DNA of 64,000 nt from DASVEG01 sp035540495 (GTDB lineage: Bacteria > Actinomycetota > Acidimicrobiia > Acidimicrobiales > CADCTF01), in the NCBI GenBank assembly GCA_035540495.1, contig DATLGL010000064.1, positions 68,364 to 132,363 of the forward strand, written 5' to 3'. Position 1 is the stretch's first letter. Each line of letters begins with the position of its first letter. The position numbers were made by a program, and so were the translations under genes. The notes under the pieces were generated by a model that was given only the letters and a program-made list of their open reading frames with translations, was not told the origin of the DNA and ran no database searches. This document shows, one piece after another, positions 44,001 to 51,137 of the stretch.

Positions 44001-44041
44001 AGTCAGCAACGTCCACCACCACCACCATCACCAAGGGGTGA
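41015..44041 (+). CDS. MFS transporter fused to LivF-type and LivG-type ABC ATPases
   Basis: The 1008-residue protein has three parts. Residues about 15-415 are a 12-helix MFS domain with motif A GFLADRKSRVRI and AANSVGQILGPLAGG. Residues about 440-675 are a LivF-like ATPase: Walker A GTNGAGKST near 477, LSGGEQQ near 579, Walker B LLMIDELSLGL near 599. Residues about 708-960 are a LivG-like ATPase: GPNGAGKTT near 745, an atypical signature LSTGSRR near 861, Walker B VILFDEPSSGI near 881. A Ser/Thr/Arg-rich tail follows. ATG 41015 overlaps the permease stop. The ATPases should power the fused permease; the role of the attached MFS domain is unknown. No frameshift or stop separates the domains. 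Confidence 0.92.
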   Translation: MTGLKKRLLGVTGGANPTPLLVLFSLNAVDELDRAAFAVLTPEIRDAFGLNNQGILSVIAIVGALSYGLQPFIGFLADRKSRVRIAILGAAIWASFTVLTGLAPFIWVLIIARCGTAIGRFVNDPTHNSLLADYYEPEHRIKVYGVHRAANSVGQILGPLAGGFLAAAFTWRAPFLAFPIFTVLAIVFAVSKLREPVRGRFDRMAMGASEEIADTEETAASFAESWRICNQVMTLRRIWLSLPFLAASLIGLGSLTSLFYEDVFGLSEAERGVIAAIAEPFQLLGILIGIPLATKLFNRGPGLVLKFLGVVGTLSGVFLALFALAPSVPIAVGLNILASSVLGILGPGINAVLSQAIPPRARSLGFSIGSLYVIPGFLILIVIGGFADSIGIRGALIMMLPVFLIGAFIIASAGSFVEADINKVRTSAVAQSEVLAARRDGRAKLLLVKDLDVGYDSVQVLFGVNFEVEEGQIIALLGTNGAGKSTLLKAISGLLPASAGAVIFDGVDMTYAPPQEVAGRGVVQVPGGKGVFPTLSVEENLKIAGWMYRGDQEYVQRATEQVLEYFPVLRERWNQPAGNLSGGEQQMLTLGQAFITKPRLLMIDELSLGLAPIIVEQLLKIVKAIQENGTTIILVEQSVNVALTVADTAFFLEKGEIRFQGPTAELLDRPDVLRSVFLEGAGSVEGGEASKKLAPARARGAVTVDRDDARVVLETRNLSKRFGGIVATNDVSFKLYENEILGFIGPNGAGKTTLFDEISGFLPLDGGRIFLLGEDVTELGPDGRARLGLGRSFQDARLFPALTVRDTIAVALERQIDVRDPLAAALNLPSVADSENDVEAKVDELIELMGIQAFADKFVSELSTGSRRIVDLACILAHEPKVILFDEPSSGIAQRETEALGPLLLRIRETTGASLLVIEHDMPLITSISDRMIALDLGTVVTDGPPHEVVNHPQVVASYLGTDEAVIARSGGRTTIGSTNGSTNGSTRRRTRRRTESATSTTTTITKG
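43943..43997 (+). repeat. Two adjacent 2 x 12-bp tandem duplications in the tail of the MFS-ABC fusion
   Basis: GGCTCCACCAAC/GGATCCACCAAC (43943-43966, one mismatch) and CCCGCCGGCGCA twice (43974-43997, exact) encode GSTNGST and RRRTRRRT. In-frame 12-bp slippage has lengthened a disordered, basic C-terminal tail. Confidence 0.75.
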
Positions 44042-44043
44042 CC

Positions 44044-45945
44044 ATGGGGAACTGGCAGAACGTCACGCTCGCCGACATCGCGAAGGGGTTCGCGCGCTAC
44101 CGGCCCTTCATCGCTGTGCTGGCCGGCGTCATCCTCGTCGCCGCGTTCATGCCCGGGCAGAGTCGCGGTCCGTCTGATGTCACCGCGAGCGAGCTCGACG
44201 CCGCGCTCGGCACGACGCAGACGACGGTGGCCGGCGATGCCGCCGACGCCGGTGGCGACATCGCCTCGACCGACGGAACGACCGTCGACGGTGCGACCAC
44301 GGCCGGCGTCACCGGAGGCGGTGGAACCGTCGGCACGGGCGGCCCGGCCCGCAGCGCGTCGACCGGCGGTTCGACTGCGGGCGCGACGTCGGGCGGCGGA
44401 GCCACGAGCACGGGAGCCCAGCCGGTGCCGGCAGGAACCGGTGCCGACTGCGATCCGGCCACCGGACGCATCCGCATCCCCACAAAGTTCGCTGCGCCGT
44501 GCAAGCCGATCGTCGCGAAGGCGCAGAACGGCGGCGCGACGTCGTTCGGGGTCACCGCCGACGAGATCACGATCGTCTGGTATCGCGGTGTCGCGGATCC
44601 GGCCGTCACCGCTGCGCTCACCGCGGCCGGTGCGGCCGACCAGCGCGAAGACGTCGACCACACGGTGCAGCAGTACGCCGACATCCTCACCCATCACTTC
44701 AACCTGTACGGCCGCAAGATCAAGTTCCACATCCACAACGGCGACGCGAAGGCCGAAGACGACGCCCAAGGACGAGCCGACGCCAAGGCCGTCGTCGACA
44801 AGTACAAGCCGTTCGCCGTCATCAACTCGGTCAACAACGCGTTCGTCGACCAGCTCGTTGCCAGCAAGGTCATCTGCATCTGCACGACGTCGCAGCCGCA
44901 GGAGTTCTACGAGCAGCGGTTCCCGTACGCGGGGTGGACGACGCTGATGTCGTCGAGCCAGGGCTACATCCACCGCGCCGAGTACGTCGGGAAGCGCCTC
45001 GCTGGTCAGAAAGCAAGGTGGGCGGGCACCCGCGACGTCACCCAGCAGATGAACCAGGAGGAGCGGGTCTTCGGGCTCCTCTACTACGAGACCCCCGACA
45101 ACGCGTACCGGGGCGGCGTGGAGTTCTTCAAGAAGGAGCTCGCTCGGTACGGCGTGCAGCTCAAGGAGGTGCTCGCCTATCCGTCGAACCTCGCCCAGGC
45201 CCAGGAGCAGACCCGTTCGCTGATCTCGAAGCTCAAGGCATCGGGCGTCAACAGCGTGATCTTCTCTGGTGATCCGATCACCCCGGCGACGTTCACCACC
45301 GAGGCCCAGAACCAGCGCTGGCAGCCGGAGTGGATCATCACCGGCTCCGCCCTCGTCGACACGACCCTGTTCGCCCGCACCTACAACCAGGACCAGTGGT
45401 CGCGGGCATTCGGCATCTCGTACCTCTCGCTGCGGTTCCCCGAAGAGCAGACGACGTCGTTCAACATCCACCGTTGGCACACCGGCCAGCCGCCGCGGGC
45501 CGGCAACACCCATGGCGTGCTGTGGGCGCCGTTCTTCATCCTCGGCACGGGGATGCACATGGCGGGCCCGCAGCTGACGCCGCAGACGTTCGCCAAGGGG
45601 CTCTTCGAGTACCCGCCGACGGGCGGATTCGTGACGGCACCGCACACCTCGTACGGACGCCACGGCATCTGGGATCGCGACCCGTGGAAGCTGGTCGACC
45701 TCACGCAGTACGACGACGTCACCGAGATCTGGTGGGACCGCACCGCGACCGGCCCGGACGAGGTCGGCAACAACGGCGTCGGGATGTACCGCTACGTCGA
45801 CGGCGGCAAGCGATACCTGCCCGGTCAGCATCCGCAGACGCCGCCGAAGGCGTTCGACCCGAACGGGGCGCCGACGATCCTCGACCGTGCCCCCGAGAAC
45901 GAGCGGGCGCCGGAGTACGAGCACAAGCACCACTACCACGGGTAG
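44044..45945 (+). CDS. Membrane-anchored ABC-importer substrate-binding protein
   Basis: The 633-residue protein has cytoplasmic residues 1-21 (MGNWQNVTLADIAKGFARYRP), a membrane segment (about 22-38), a Gly/Thr/Ala-rich linker (about 45-135) and a large type-I periplasmic-binding-like domain (about 150-600). GVTADEITIVWY opens that domain and EEFYEQRF-type and GLLYYETPDNAYRGGVEFFKKEL segments follow. It ends in a His-rich EHKHHYHG. It lacks a lipobox, so it is tethered by a helix rather than by lipid. Start ATG 44044 follows AAGGGGTG. It is the last gene of the transporter operon. The ligand is unknown; amino acids, amides and aromatic acids are family possibilities. Confidence 0.88.
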   Translation: MGNWQNVTLADIAKGFARYRPFIAVLAGVILVAAFMPGQSRGPSDVTASELDAALGTTQTTVAGDAADAGGDIASTDGTTVDGATTAGVTGGGGTVGTGGPARSASTGGSTAGATSGGGATSTGAQPVPAGTGADCDPATGRIRIPTKFAAPCKPIVAKAQNGGATSFGVTADEITIVWYRGVADPAVTAALTAAGAADQREDVDHTVQQYADILTHHFNLYGRKIKFHIHNGDAKAEDDAQGRADAKAVVDKYKPFAVINSVNNAFVDQLVASKVICICTTSQPQEFYEQRFPYAGWTTLMSSSQGYIHRAEYVGKRLAGQKARWAGTRDVTQQMNQEERVFGLLYYETPDNAYRGGVEFFKKELARYGVQLKEVLAYPSNLAQAQEQTRSLISKLKASGVNSVIFSGDPITPATFTTEAQNQRWQPEWIITGSALVDTTLFARTYNQDQWSRAFGISYLSLRFPEEQTTSFNIHRWHTGQPPRAGNTHGVLWAPFFILGTGMHMAGPQLTPQTFAKGLFEYPPTGGFVTAPHTSYGRHGIWDRDPWKLVDLTQYDDVTEIWWDRTATGPDEVGNNGVGMYRYVDGGKRYLPGQHPQTPPKAFDPNGAPTILDRAPENERAPEYEHKHHYHG

Positions 45946-45972
45946 CGGCGCCACGACAGCGAGGAAAGCGCG

Positions 45973-46004
45973 TAGAGGCCCCCTCCAGCCGGAGGGGGCC
46001 TCTA
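45973..46004. terminator. Strong bidirectional intrinsic-type terminator
   Basis: TAGAGGCCCCCTCC (45973-45986), loop AGCC and GGAGGGGGCCTCTA (45991-46004) form a perfect 14-bp, GC-rich stem. It separates the rightward transporter operon from the leftward operon that ends at 46002. The stop codon TAG of the leftward gene (46004-46002) is part of the stem. No long T-run follows, as is usual in actinobacteria. Confidence 0.85.
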
Positions 46005-47273
46005 TTCGTCTTCGAGCTCGAGCTTGTCGCCGCCGTCGACCGCTCGAAGGCGACCGGCGATCGCCCGCAGTTCCTCGATTGGGATCGTGCCGTAGATGCG
46101 TACGTACCGACCGCCGTCGCGTGGCGCGCGCAACTCGACCCCCGCGCCGCTGAGAAGCAGCTCGGCTTCGCCGAACGGTGCCACCTCGATCTTCGGCGCC
46201 CCCGCTGTCGGCTGGAAGGCCTCACCGCCGCGCAGCGTGCCGCCCTGGTCGATGGCGACGATGTCGACCCCGCGACGCCACGCGTCGACGACGCCTGCGC
46301 GGCGGAACGACTCGCGCAGGGGGTCGTCGCCGAAGTTCTCCGGCTGCGGTGGGACGACGCTGAACCGGCCCAGGTACTCGAAGCCTTCCGGTGCTTCGTC
46401 GAGGACGAGGAACTCGCCCGGAGGCGTCGAGCCCGCTTTCACCCTGCGGACGAAGCCGCCGCCAGACGCCGCGGGCACCGGATCGCCGTCGACCGCGAAC
46501 AGGTCATCCGCGAGCGTCGGGTCCTCGTCGACCTCCACCGCGACTCGTCGAGTGAGCACCTGCCCGTCGGCGGTGACGACCTCCTCGAGGACGAGGCCGG
46601 CCTCGTCGACGCAGGTGTCGGCGTGGTCGGTGTCGGTCGGGGGCTCGACCACAGCGGCGAGGGTCTGGCGCGACCGGTAGATCTGGCACAGACGATCGGC
46701 GACCCGTCGCACCTCGCGGCGCTCGACGAGGCCACGTTCCACGGCCTCGGGCAGCGCGACCTCGAGTCGAAGGTCGGTCGGCGGCAGCGCAGGCGCCACC
46801 TGCAGCACGCTCGGTGCGCCCGAGCTCTCCGTCGACGTGAGCAGGTAGGTGCCGATCCGCGACGAGAACGTCTCGCCGCCCGGGGGCGCGCCTTCCTTCG
46901 TGTCGAGGCGGCTGTCGAACGGGCGCTTCGAGCTCACGACGTCGGTGAGGACGCTGATCTCCCGTCCCGCGGTCTCGACCCGGTAGACGATCCGCGCGGA
47001 AGCGGGCGTGCGCACGATGTCGACGGCGTCCGCTCCGTCGACGACCGTCGACCCCCGACGTCCGATCGACGCGAGCTCCTGCGTGCCGTCGTCACCGGCG
47101 CCGTCGTCGCCGCTCGTCGCGACGAGCACGGCCGTCGCTCCTCCGACGACGACCACGCTGGTGGCGATGGCGACGACGAGCGGCCGCTTCGCCCGCTTCT
47201 GTCGCCTCGCGCGCCGGCGCCGGGCCCGCTCCGCCTCGATGCGGGCGCGCCGGCGCTCGTCGCGGTCACTCAT
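46002..47273 (-). CDS. Membrane-anchored extracytoplasmic hypothetical protein, 423 aa
   Basis: The N-terminal 30 residues are extremely Arg/Lys-rich (DERRRARIEAERARRRRARR), then one membrane segment (about 31-53) and an extracytoplasmic domain of about 360 residues with two cysteines. Acidic and beta-prone segments dominate. There is no catalytic motif that I recognise. It follows the carboxylesterase by 27 bp in the same direction and ends in the terminator, so it is probably the last gene of the long acyl-CoA operon. Confidence 0.75.
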   Translation of the reverse strand: MSDRDERRRARIEAERARRRRARRQKRAKRPLVVAIATSVVVVGGATAVLVATSGDDGAGDDGTQELASIGRRGSTVVDGADAVDIVRTPASARIVYRVETAGREISVLTDVVSSKRPFDSRLDTKEGAPPGGETFSSRIGTYLLTSTESSGAPSVLQVAPALPPTDLRLEVALPEAVERGLVERREVRRVADRLCQIYRSRQTLAAVVEPPTDTDHADTCVDEAGLVLEEVVTADGQVLTRRVAVEVDEDPTLADDLFAVDGDPVPAASGGGFVRRVKAGSTPPGEFLVLDEAPEGFEYLGRFSVVPPQPENFGDDPLRESFRRAGVVDAWRRGVDIVAIDQGGTLRGGEAFQPTAGAPKIEVAPFGEAELLLSGAGVELRAPRDGGRYVRIYGTIPIEELRAIAGRLRAVDGGDKLELEDE

Positions 47274-47300
47274 GATCGAACGTCCGTGGCGCCGGCAGGA

Positions 47301-48806
47301 TCAGGCGGACGACATGCGGCCGGTGACCCGGCCTTCCCACGCCCGGCGTTCCTGCTCCATCGGTGCGTCGACGACCTCGACCGTCTTGCCGAGACGCATC
47401 GTGGCCCGCCGCTCGCCGTCGTAGGCCGGCCAATCGCCCAACGCCTCCGACGACGGGTTCCCGGTGCGAGCGAACGCGATCCACGCGTCCATCATGGCGG
47501 CCGACAGCGCCTCGGCCTCGGCACCCTCACCGGCGAACATGTTCATCATCGGCTGGTCGAGGTTGCCGAACACGAACGGGATCTCGAGGGCGTGACACGA
47601 CCTCAGGAAGCCACCCGCGGCCGGCGACTCCCAGTCGAAGAGGTACTCGTACACCGGCGAACCCGTCGCCGCGTGGGCCTCCGCCATCCGCAGCGAGGGG
47701 ATGCGGAACATCCGATCGCTCTCGATCGCGACCCACAGCGAGAACGGGTCGGTCGGCAGCCCTTGGTCGGCGCGGGCCTTGGCGTAGGTCTCGATCAGGT
47801 CGTCGAGACCTTCCTCGCCGACTGTCGCCGCGAGCCGCCGGCGCGTGACCGCATCGTCGCCGGCGGTGAGCTTGCGGTCGCCCATGGCGAAGTACGTCAT
47901 CTCGTCGCGGTTGGTGCCCACGAGGATCGGCACGCCGTGGTTCAGGCCGTCACGGATGGCGTCGAGCGCCTGCACCGGGAGCGTGGTGCCGTCGACCACC
48001 GGAGCCAGCGGCGTCGCCAGCCGGCCGAGACGCTCGACGATCTTCTCCTGCGCCTCGACCAGTTCCTCGAGCGGCGTGTCGCGGAGGTCGCGGACGTCGT
48101 CGACGCCGCACTCCTCGACGAGCGCGTTCACGAACTTCTCCGCGAACCGGATCGGGAACCCGCCAGGCCCGCCGCTCTCGGCGATGACCTTGTGGAAGAG
48201 CCCCTTGGCTGCCGGTGTGCCCAGCAGCGTGGCGACGCTGACCGACCCGGCCGACTCGCCGAACGCGGTCACGTTGTCGGGGTCGCCGCCGAAGGCGGCG
48301 ATGTTGTCCCTCACCCACTGCAGGGCAGCGATCTGGTCGAGAAGCCCCCAGTTGCCGCCGCCGAGGTGCTCGCTCGCGAGCCACCCGAGCAGGCCGAGGC
48401 GATAGTTGATCGTCACGACGACGACGTCGCCCCGCTTGGCGAGGTTGGCGCCGTTGTACAGACCCATCGACCCAGAGCCGCTCTGGAACGCGCCGCCGTG
48501 GATCCAGACCATCACGGGCCGCTTCTCCGAGTCGCCGGCGCCCGGCGTCCACACGTTGAGAGACAGGCAGTCTTCCGAGTGCGCGTGCGCGTCGCCCATC
48601 GCCACGCCGGTCATCTGCACGGGCTGGGGCGCGGTCGGACCGAACACCGTCGCATCACGTACCCCGTCCCACGCGTCCGGCGGCTGCGGCGCCCGCCACC
48701 GCAGGTCGCCGAGGGGCGGCGCGGCGAACGGGATGCCGCGGAACACCGCGACGCCCTTGTCGTCCGCTCCCTGCACCTTGCCGTAGGTCGTCTCCACGAT
48801 GGTCAT
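47301..48806 (-). CDS. Type B carboxylesterase (para-nitrobenzyl-esterase-like)
   Basis: The 501-residue enzyme has the carboxylesterase B hallmarks EDCLSLNVWTP (78-88), HGGAF oxyanion hole (103-107), nucleophile Ser185 in GESAGS and the catalytic His in SCHALEIPFVFGN. There is no signal peptide, so it acts inside the cell. Its ATG overlaps the stop of the second acyl-CoA synthetase as ATGA. In this operon it could free a carboxylic acid from an imported ester before CoA activation; that role is inference. Confidence 0.93.
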   Translation of the reverse strand: MTIVETTYGKVQGADDKGVAVFRGIPFAAPPLGDLRWRAPQPPDAWDGVRDATVFGPTAPQPVQMTGVAMGDAHAHSEDCLSLNVWTPGAGDSEKRPVMVWIHGGAFQSGSGSMGLYNGANLAKRGDVVVVTINYRLGLLGWLASEHLGGGNWGLLDQIAALQWVRDNIAAFGGDPDNVTAFGESAGSVSVATLLGTPAAKGLFHKVIAESGGPGGFPIRFAEKFVNALVEECGVDDVRDLRDTPLEELVEAQEKIVERLGRLATPLAPVVDGTTLPVQALDAIRDGLNHGVPILVGTNRDEMTYFAMGDRKLTAGDDAVTRRRLAATVGEEGLDDLIETYAKARADQGLPTDPFSLWVAIESDRMFRIPSLRMAEAHAATGSPVYEYLFDWESPAAGGFLRSCHALEIPFVFGNLDQPMMNMFAGEGAEAEALSAAMMDAWIAFARTGNPSSEALGDWPAYDGERRATMRLGKTVEVVDAPMEQERRAWEGRVTGRMSSA

Positions 48807-50260
48807 CCGTTGCCCCCTACCCGTTCTGCGCGAAGTCCCGAACGGCGCACCTTCCCGGCGTCGTCGCGGACCTGTCCTTCCACTCGTTCGAAGCTGCGCG
48901 GGATCTTGTACGACACGAGACGCTCCTTCAGGAACGCCCGCAGCTCGTCGTCGGTGACCTCACCTGCCTTCGGGTCGAGCTCGATCACGGCGTGGACCCG
49001 GTTGCCGAAGTCGTCGTCGGGGATCCCGATCACCGCGCACGAGGCGATGGCGGGATGTTCGTCGAGCGCGGCCTCGACCTCGGCCGGGTAGATGTTCGCG
49101 CCGCCGGCCAGGATCATGTCGGTGCGACGGTCGGCGAGGTAGAGGTAGCCGTCTTCGTCGATGTAGCCCATGTCGCCGAGCGACTCCCAGCCCTCGTCGT
49201 CGCGGCGGGCTTCGGCGCCGATGTACTGATAGGTCTTGCCGCCTTCGGGCGGCTTCATCCAGAGCTCGCCGATCTCGCCAGGCGGGCACTCCTCACCCGT
49301 GCCGGGATCGACGATCTTCATCCGCCCCGGCGTCGCCTTGCCCACCGTGCCGCGATGGGCCATCCACTCCTCGCCGCCGATGATCGTGACGCCCTGGGCC
49401 TCGGTGCCGGCGTAGAGCTCCCACACCTTGTCGGCACCGATCCACTCGATCCACGCCTCCTTGAGCCACGGCGGGCACGGCGCCGCGAGGTGGAGGATCC
49501 CTTTCAGCGAGTCGAGCGGGTACTGCTGCTTCACCTCCTCGGGGAGGCGGTGCATGCGGAGCATCATCGTCGGCACGAGGAGCATCCAGTCGACCTGGTG
49601 CTCGGCGACGAGCTGCACGGCGCGCAGCGCGTCGAACCGCGGCATCACGATGATGTGGTTGCCGGCGAAGAGCGCGCTCATGGAGAACATGAACGGCGCG
49701 TTGTGATACAGCGGCCCCGGCACGAGCTCGGTCCCGTTGTGCCCGGCGCCGAAGCCGCGCGGACCTTCGGGGTCGACTTCGCCCTTCTGGCCGCTGACGA
49801 TCAGCTTCGGGCGTCCGGTCGAGCCACCGCTCGTCGGCGCCTTGTACGACGGGGCGGTGCGGTCGGGCAGGATCGGCTCGTCGCTCGCGTCCTCGTCGGG
49901 CTCGATGACCTCGGTGACCACGAGGCTCGGCTTGGCGAGCTCGATGATCTCCTTGCGCTCCCGCTCGGGGAGCTTGTGGCTCACCGGCTGTGGTGTGGCG
50001 CCGAGCTTCCACGCCGCGATCGACGCCTCGTAGAAGTCGATGCCGTTCGGGAGCCCGATGGTGACGAAGCTTCCCTCCGTCACCCCGAGCCGTTCGTAGG
50101 TACGGGCGAGGCGGTTCGTCCGCTTCTCGAGCTCCATCCGGGTGACGGTGCGCTCCTCGCGGATGTGCGCACCGTCGACCGGTACTTCGGTGATGGCGGG
50201 ACGGTCCGGCTGCTGTTCAGCGAGCCACCGGACCGCCGCGCCGATCGGTTGGATGGCCAC
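48803..50260 (-). CDS. Acyl-CoA synthetase (AMP-binding), divergent P-loop
   Basis: The 485-residue ANL enzyme has a variant P-loop PTSGGSTGRPK (142-152) where TSGTTGxPKG is usual, plus LYAGTEAQGVTI, SLGDMGYIDEDGYLYLADRRTDM and a C-terminal lysine in DDAGKVRRS. It activates an acid to its CoA ester. The variant P-loop sets it apart from the other two synthetases in the window and may indicate a different acid. GTG 50260 overlaps the preceding TAG stop by one base (TAGTG), supporting tight coupling with the MaoC gene. Confidence 0.9.
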   Translation of the reverse strand: MAIQPIGAAVRWLAEQQPDRPAITEVPVDGAHIREERTVTRMELEKRTNRLARTYERLGVTEGSFVTIGLPNGIDFYEASIAAWKLGATPQPVSHKLPERERKEIIELAKPSLVVTEVIEPDEDASDEPILPDRTAPSYKAPTSGGSTGRPKLIVSGQKGEVDPEGPRGFGAGHNGTELVPGPLYHNAPFMFSMSALFAGNHIIVMPRFDALRAVQLVAEHQVDWMLLVPTMMLRMHRLPEEVKQQYPLDSLKGILHLAAPCPPWLKEAWIEWIGADKVWELYAGTEAQGVTIIGGEEWMAHRGTVGKATPGRMKIVDPGTGEECPPGEIGELWMKPPEGGKTYQYIGAEARRDDEGWESLGDMGYIDEDGYLYLADRRTDMILAGGANIYPAEVEAALDEHPAIASCAVIGIPDDDFGNRVHAVIELDPKAGEVTDDELRAFLKERLVSYKIPRSFERVEGQVRDDAGKVRRSGLRAERVGGNG

Positions 50261-51123
50261 TAGGCGAAGGTGAACTTGCCCTGGTCGAGGACGACGTCGC
50301 CGTTCGGGTTGACCGTCTGGAACAGGGCGTCGTTGCCGTCGACCCACATGCGGACCGTCAGCGCCTCGCCGGGGAAGACCGGCTTGGAGAACCGGCCCTC
50401 CATCATCTTGAAGTTCGCAGGGTCGGAGCCGCACAGCGTGTGGAGCAGCGCCCGCCCGGTGAAGCCCCACGTGCACAGGCCGTGGAGGATCGGCTTCGGG
50501 AAGCCGGCCATCTTGGCGAACTCGGGGTCGGAGTGGAGCGGGTTCCGGTCGCCCGACAGGCGATAGAGCAGCGCCTGGTCTTCACGCGTCTGGACGGTGA
50601 CCTCGTGGTCGGGCTTCGTCGACGGGAACTCGAGCTTCTCGCTCGGGCCCCGGTCGCCGCCGAAGCCGCCCTCACCGCGCAGGAAGACGTGCGACTTGAG
50701 GGAGAAGAGCGGCTCTTCGGTCTCGGCGTCGACCGACTCCGACTCGCTGAGCACGACCGCGCCGGAGCCCTTGTCGTAGACCGCGAGGGTGCGGCCGCGC
50801 GACTTGAGCTTGCCCTCGGCCGGGATCTCCTTGTGGATCGTCAGCGTGCGGCCACCGTCGACCAGCAGCGCAGGGTTGAAGGTGCCGATGTTGCGCATGC
50901 CGCCGCCACCGCCGCCGAGGATGACGGCCATGGTCGGCAGCGCACGCTGCTTGACGTCCTTCGAGTTCTCGGTGGTGAACTCGAGCTCCTTGCCCGTCGG
51001 GTCCTCGGCGCCGGCGCCGACGCCGAGGGCGTAGAGCAGCGAGTCCTTCGACGTCCACGAGCGCTCGTGCCAGTCGCTCCAGTCGCTCGGGAGCTGGGCG
51101 ACGGCGTCCTTGTCGATGGGCAT
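50260..51123 (-). CDS. MaoC-family enoyl-CoA hydratase 2 (double hot-dog)
   Basis: The 287-residue protein resembles the eukaryotic-type R-specific hydratase 2. The second hot-dog domain carries the hydratase motif YRLSGDRNPLHSDPEFA followed by GFPKPILHGLCTWG, with catalytic Asp and His in the motif. The first half (about 10-150) is a degenerate hot-dog domain. It would hydrate trans-2-enoyl-CoA. The order MaoC-SDR in the operon matches the hydration and dehydrogenation steps of beta-oxidation. Start ATG 51123. Confidence 0.92.
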   Translation of the reverse strand: MPIDKDAVAQLPSDWSDWHERSWTSKDSLLYALGVGAGAEDPTGKELEFTTENSKDVKQRALPTMAVILGGGGGGMRNIGTFNPALLVDGGRTLTIHKEIPAEGKLKSRGRTLAVYDKGSGAVVLSESESVDAETEEPLFSLKSHVFLRGEGGFGGDRGPSEKLEFPSTKPDHEVTVQTREDQALLYRLSGDRNPLHSDPEFAKMAGFPKPILHGLCTWGFTGRALLHTLCGSDPANFKMMEGRFSKPVFPGEALTVRMWVDGNDALFQTVNPNGDVVLDQGKFTFA

Positions 51124-51137
51124 GTGTGACGGCCTCC

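Noticed and set aside
43219..45954. 911-codon minus-strand frame opposite the LivG part and binding protein
   Set aside because: Composition is typical shadow coding; the plus-strand genes carry Walker motifs and a full binding domain.
45330..49091. 1253-codon open frame on the plus strand across the terminator and two leftward genes
   Set aside because: The translation is Arg/Ala/Pro-rich with no motifs and lies antisense or out of frame to well-supported genes.
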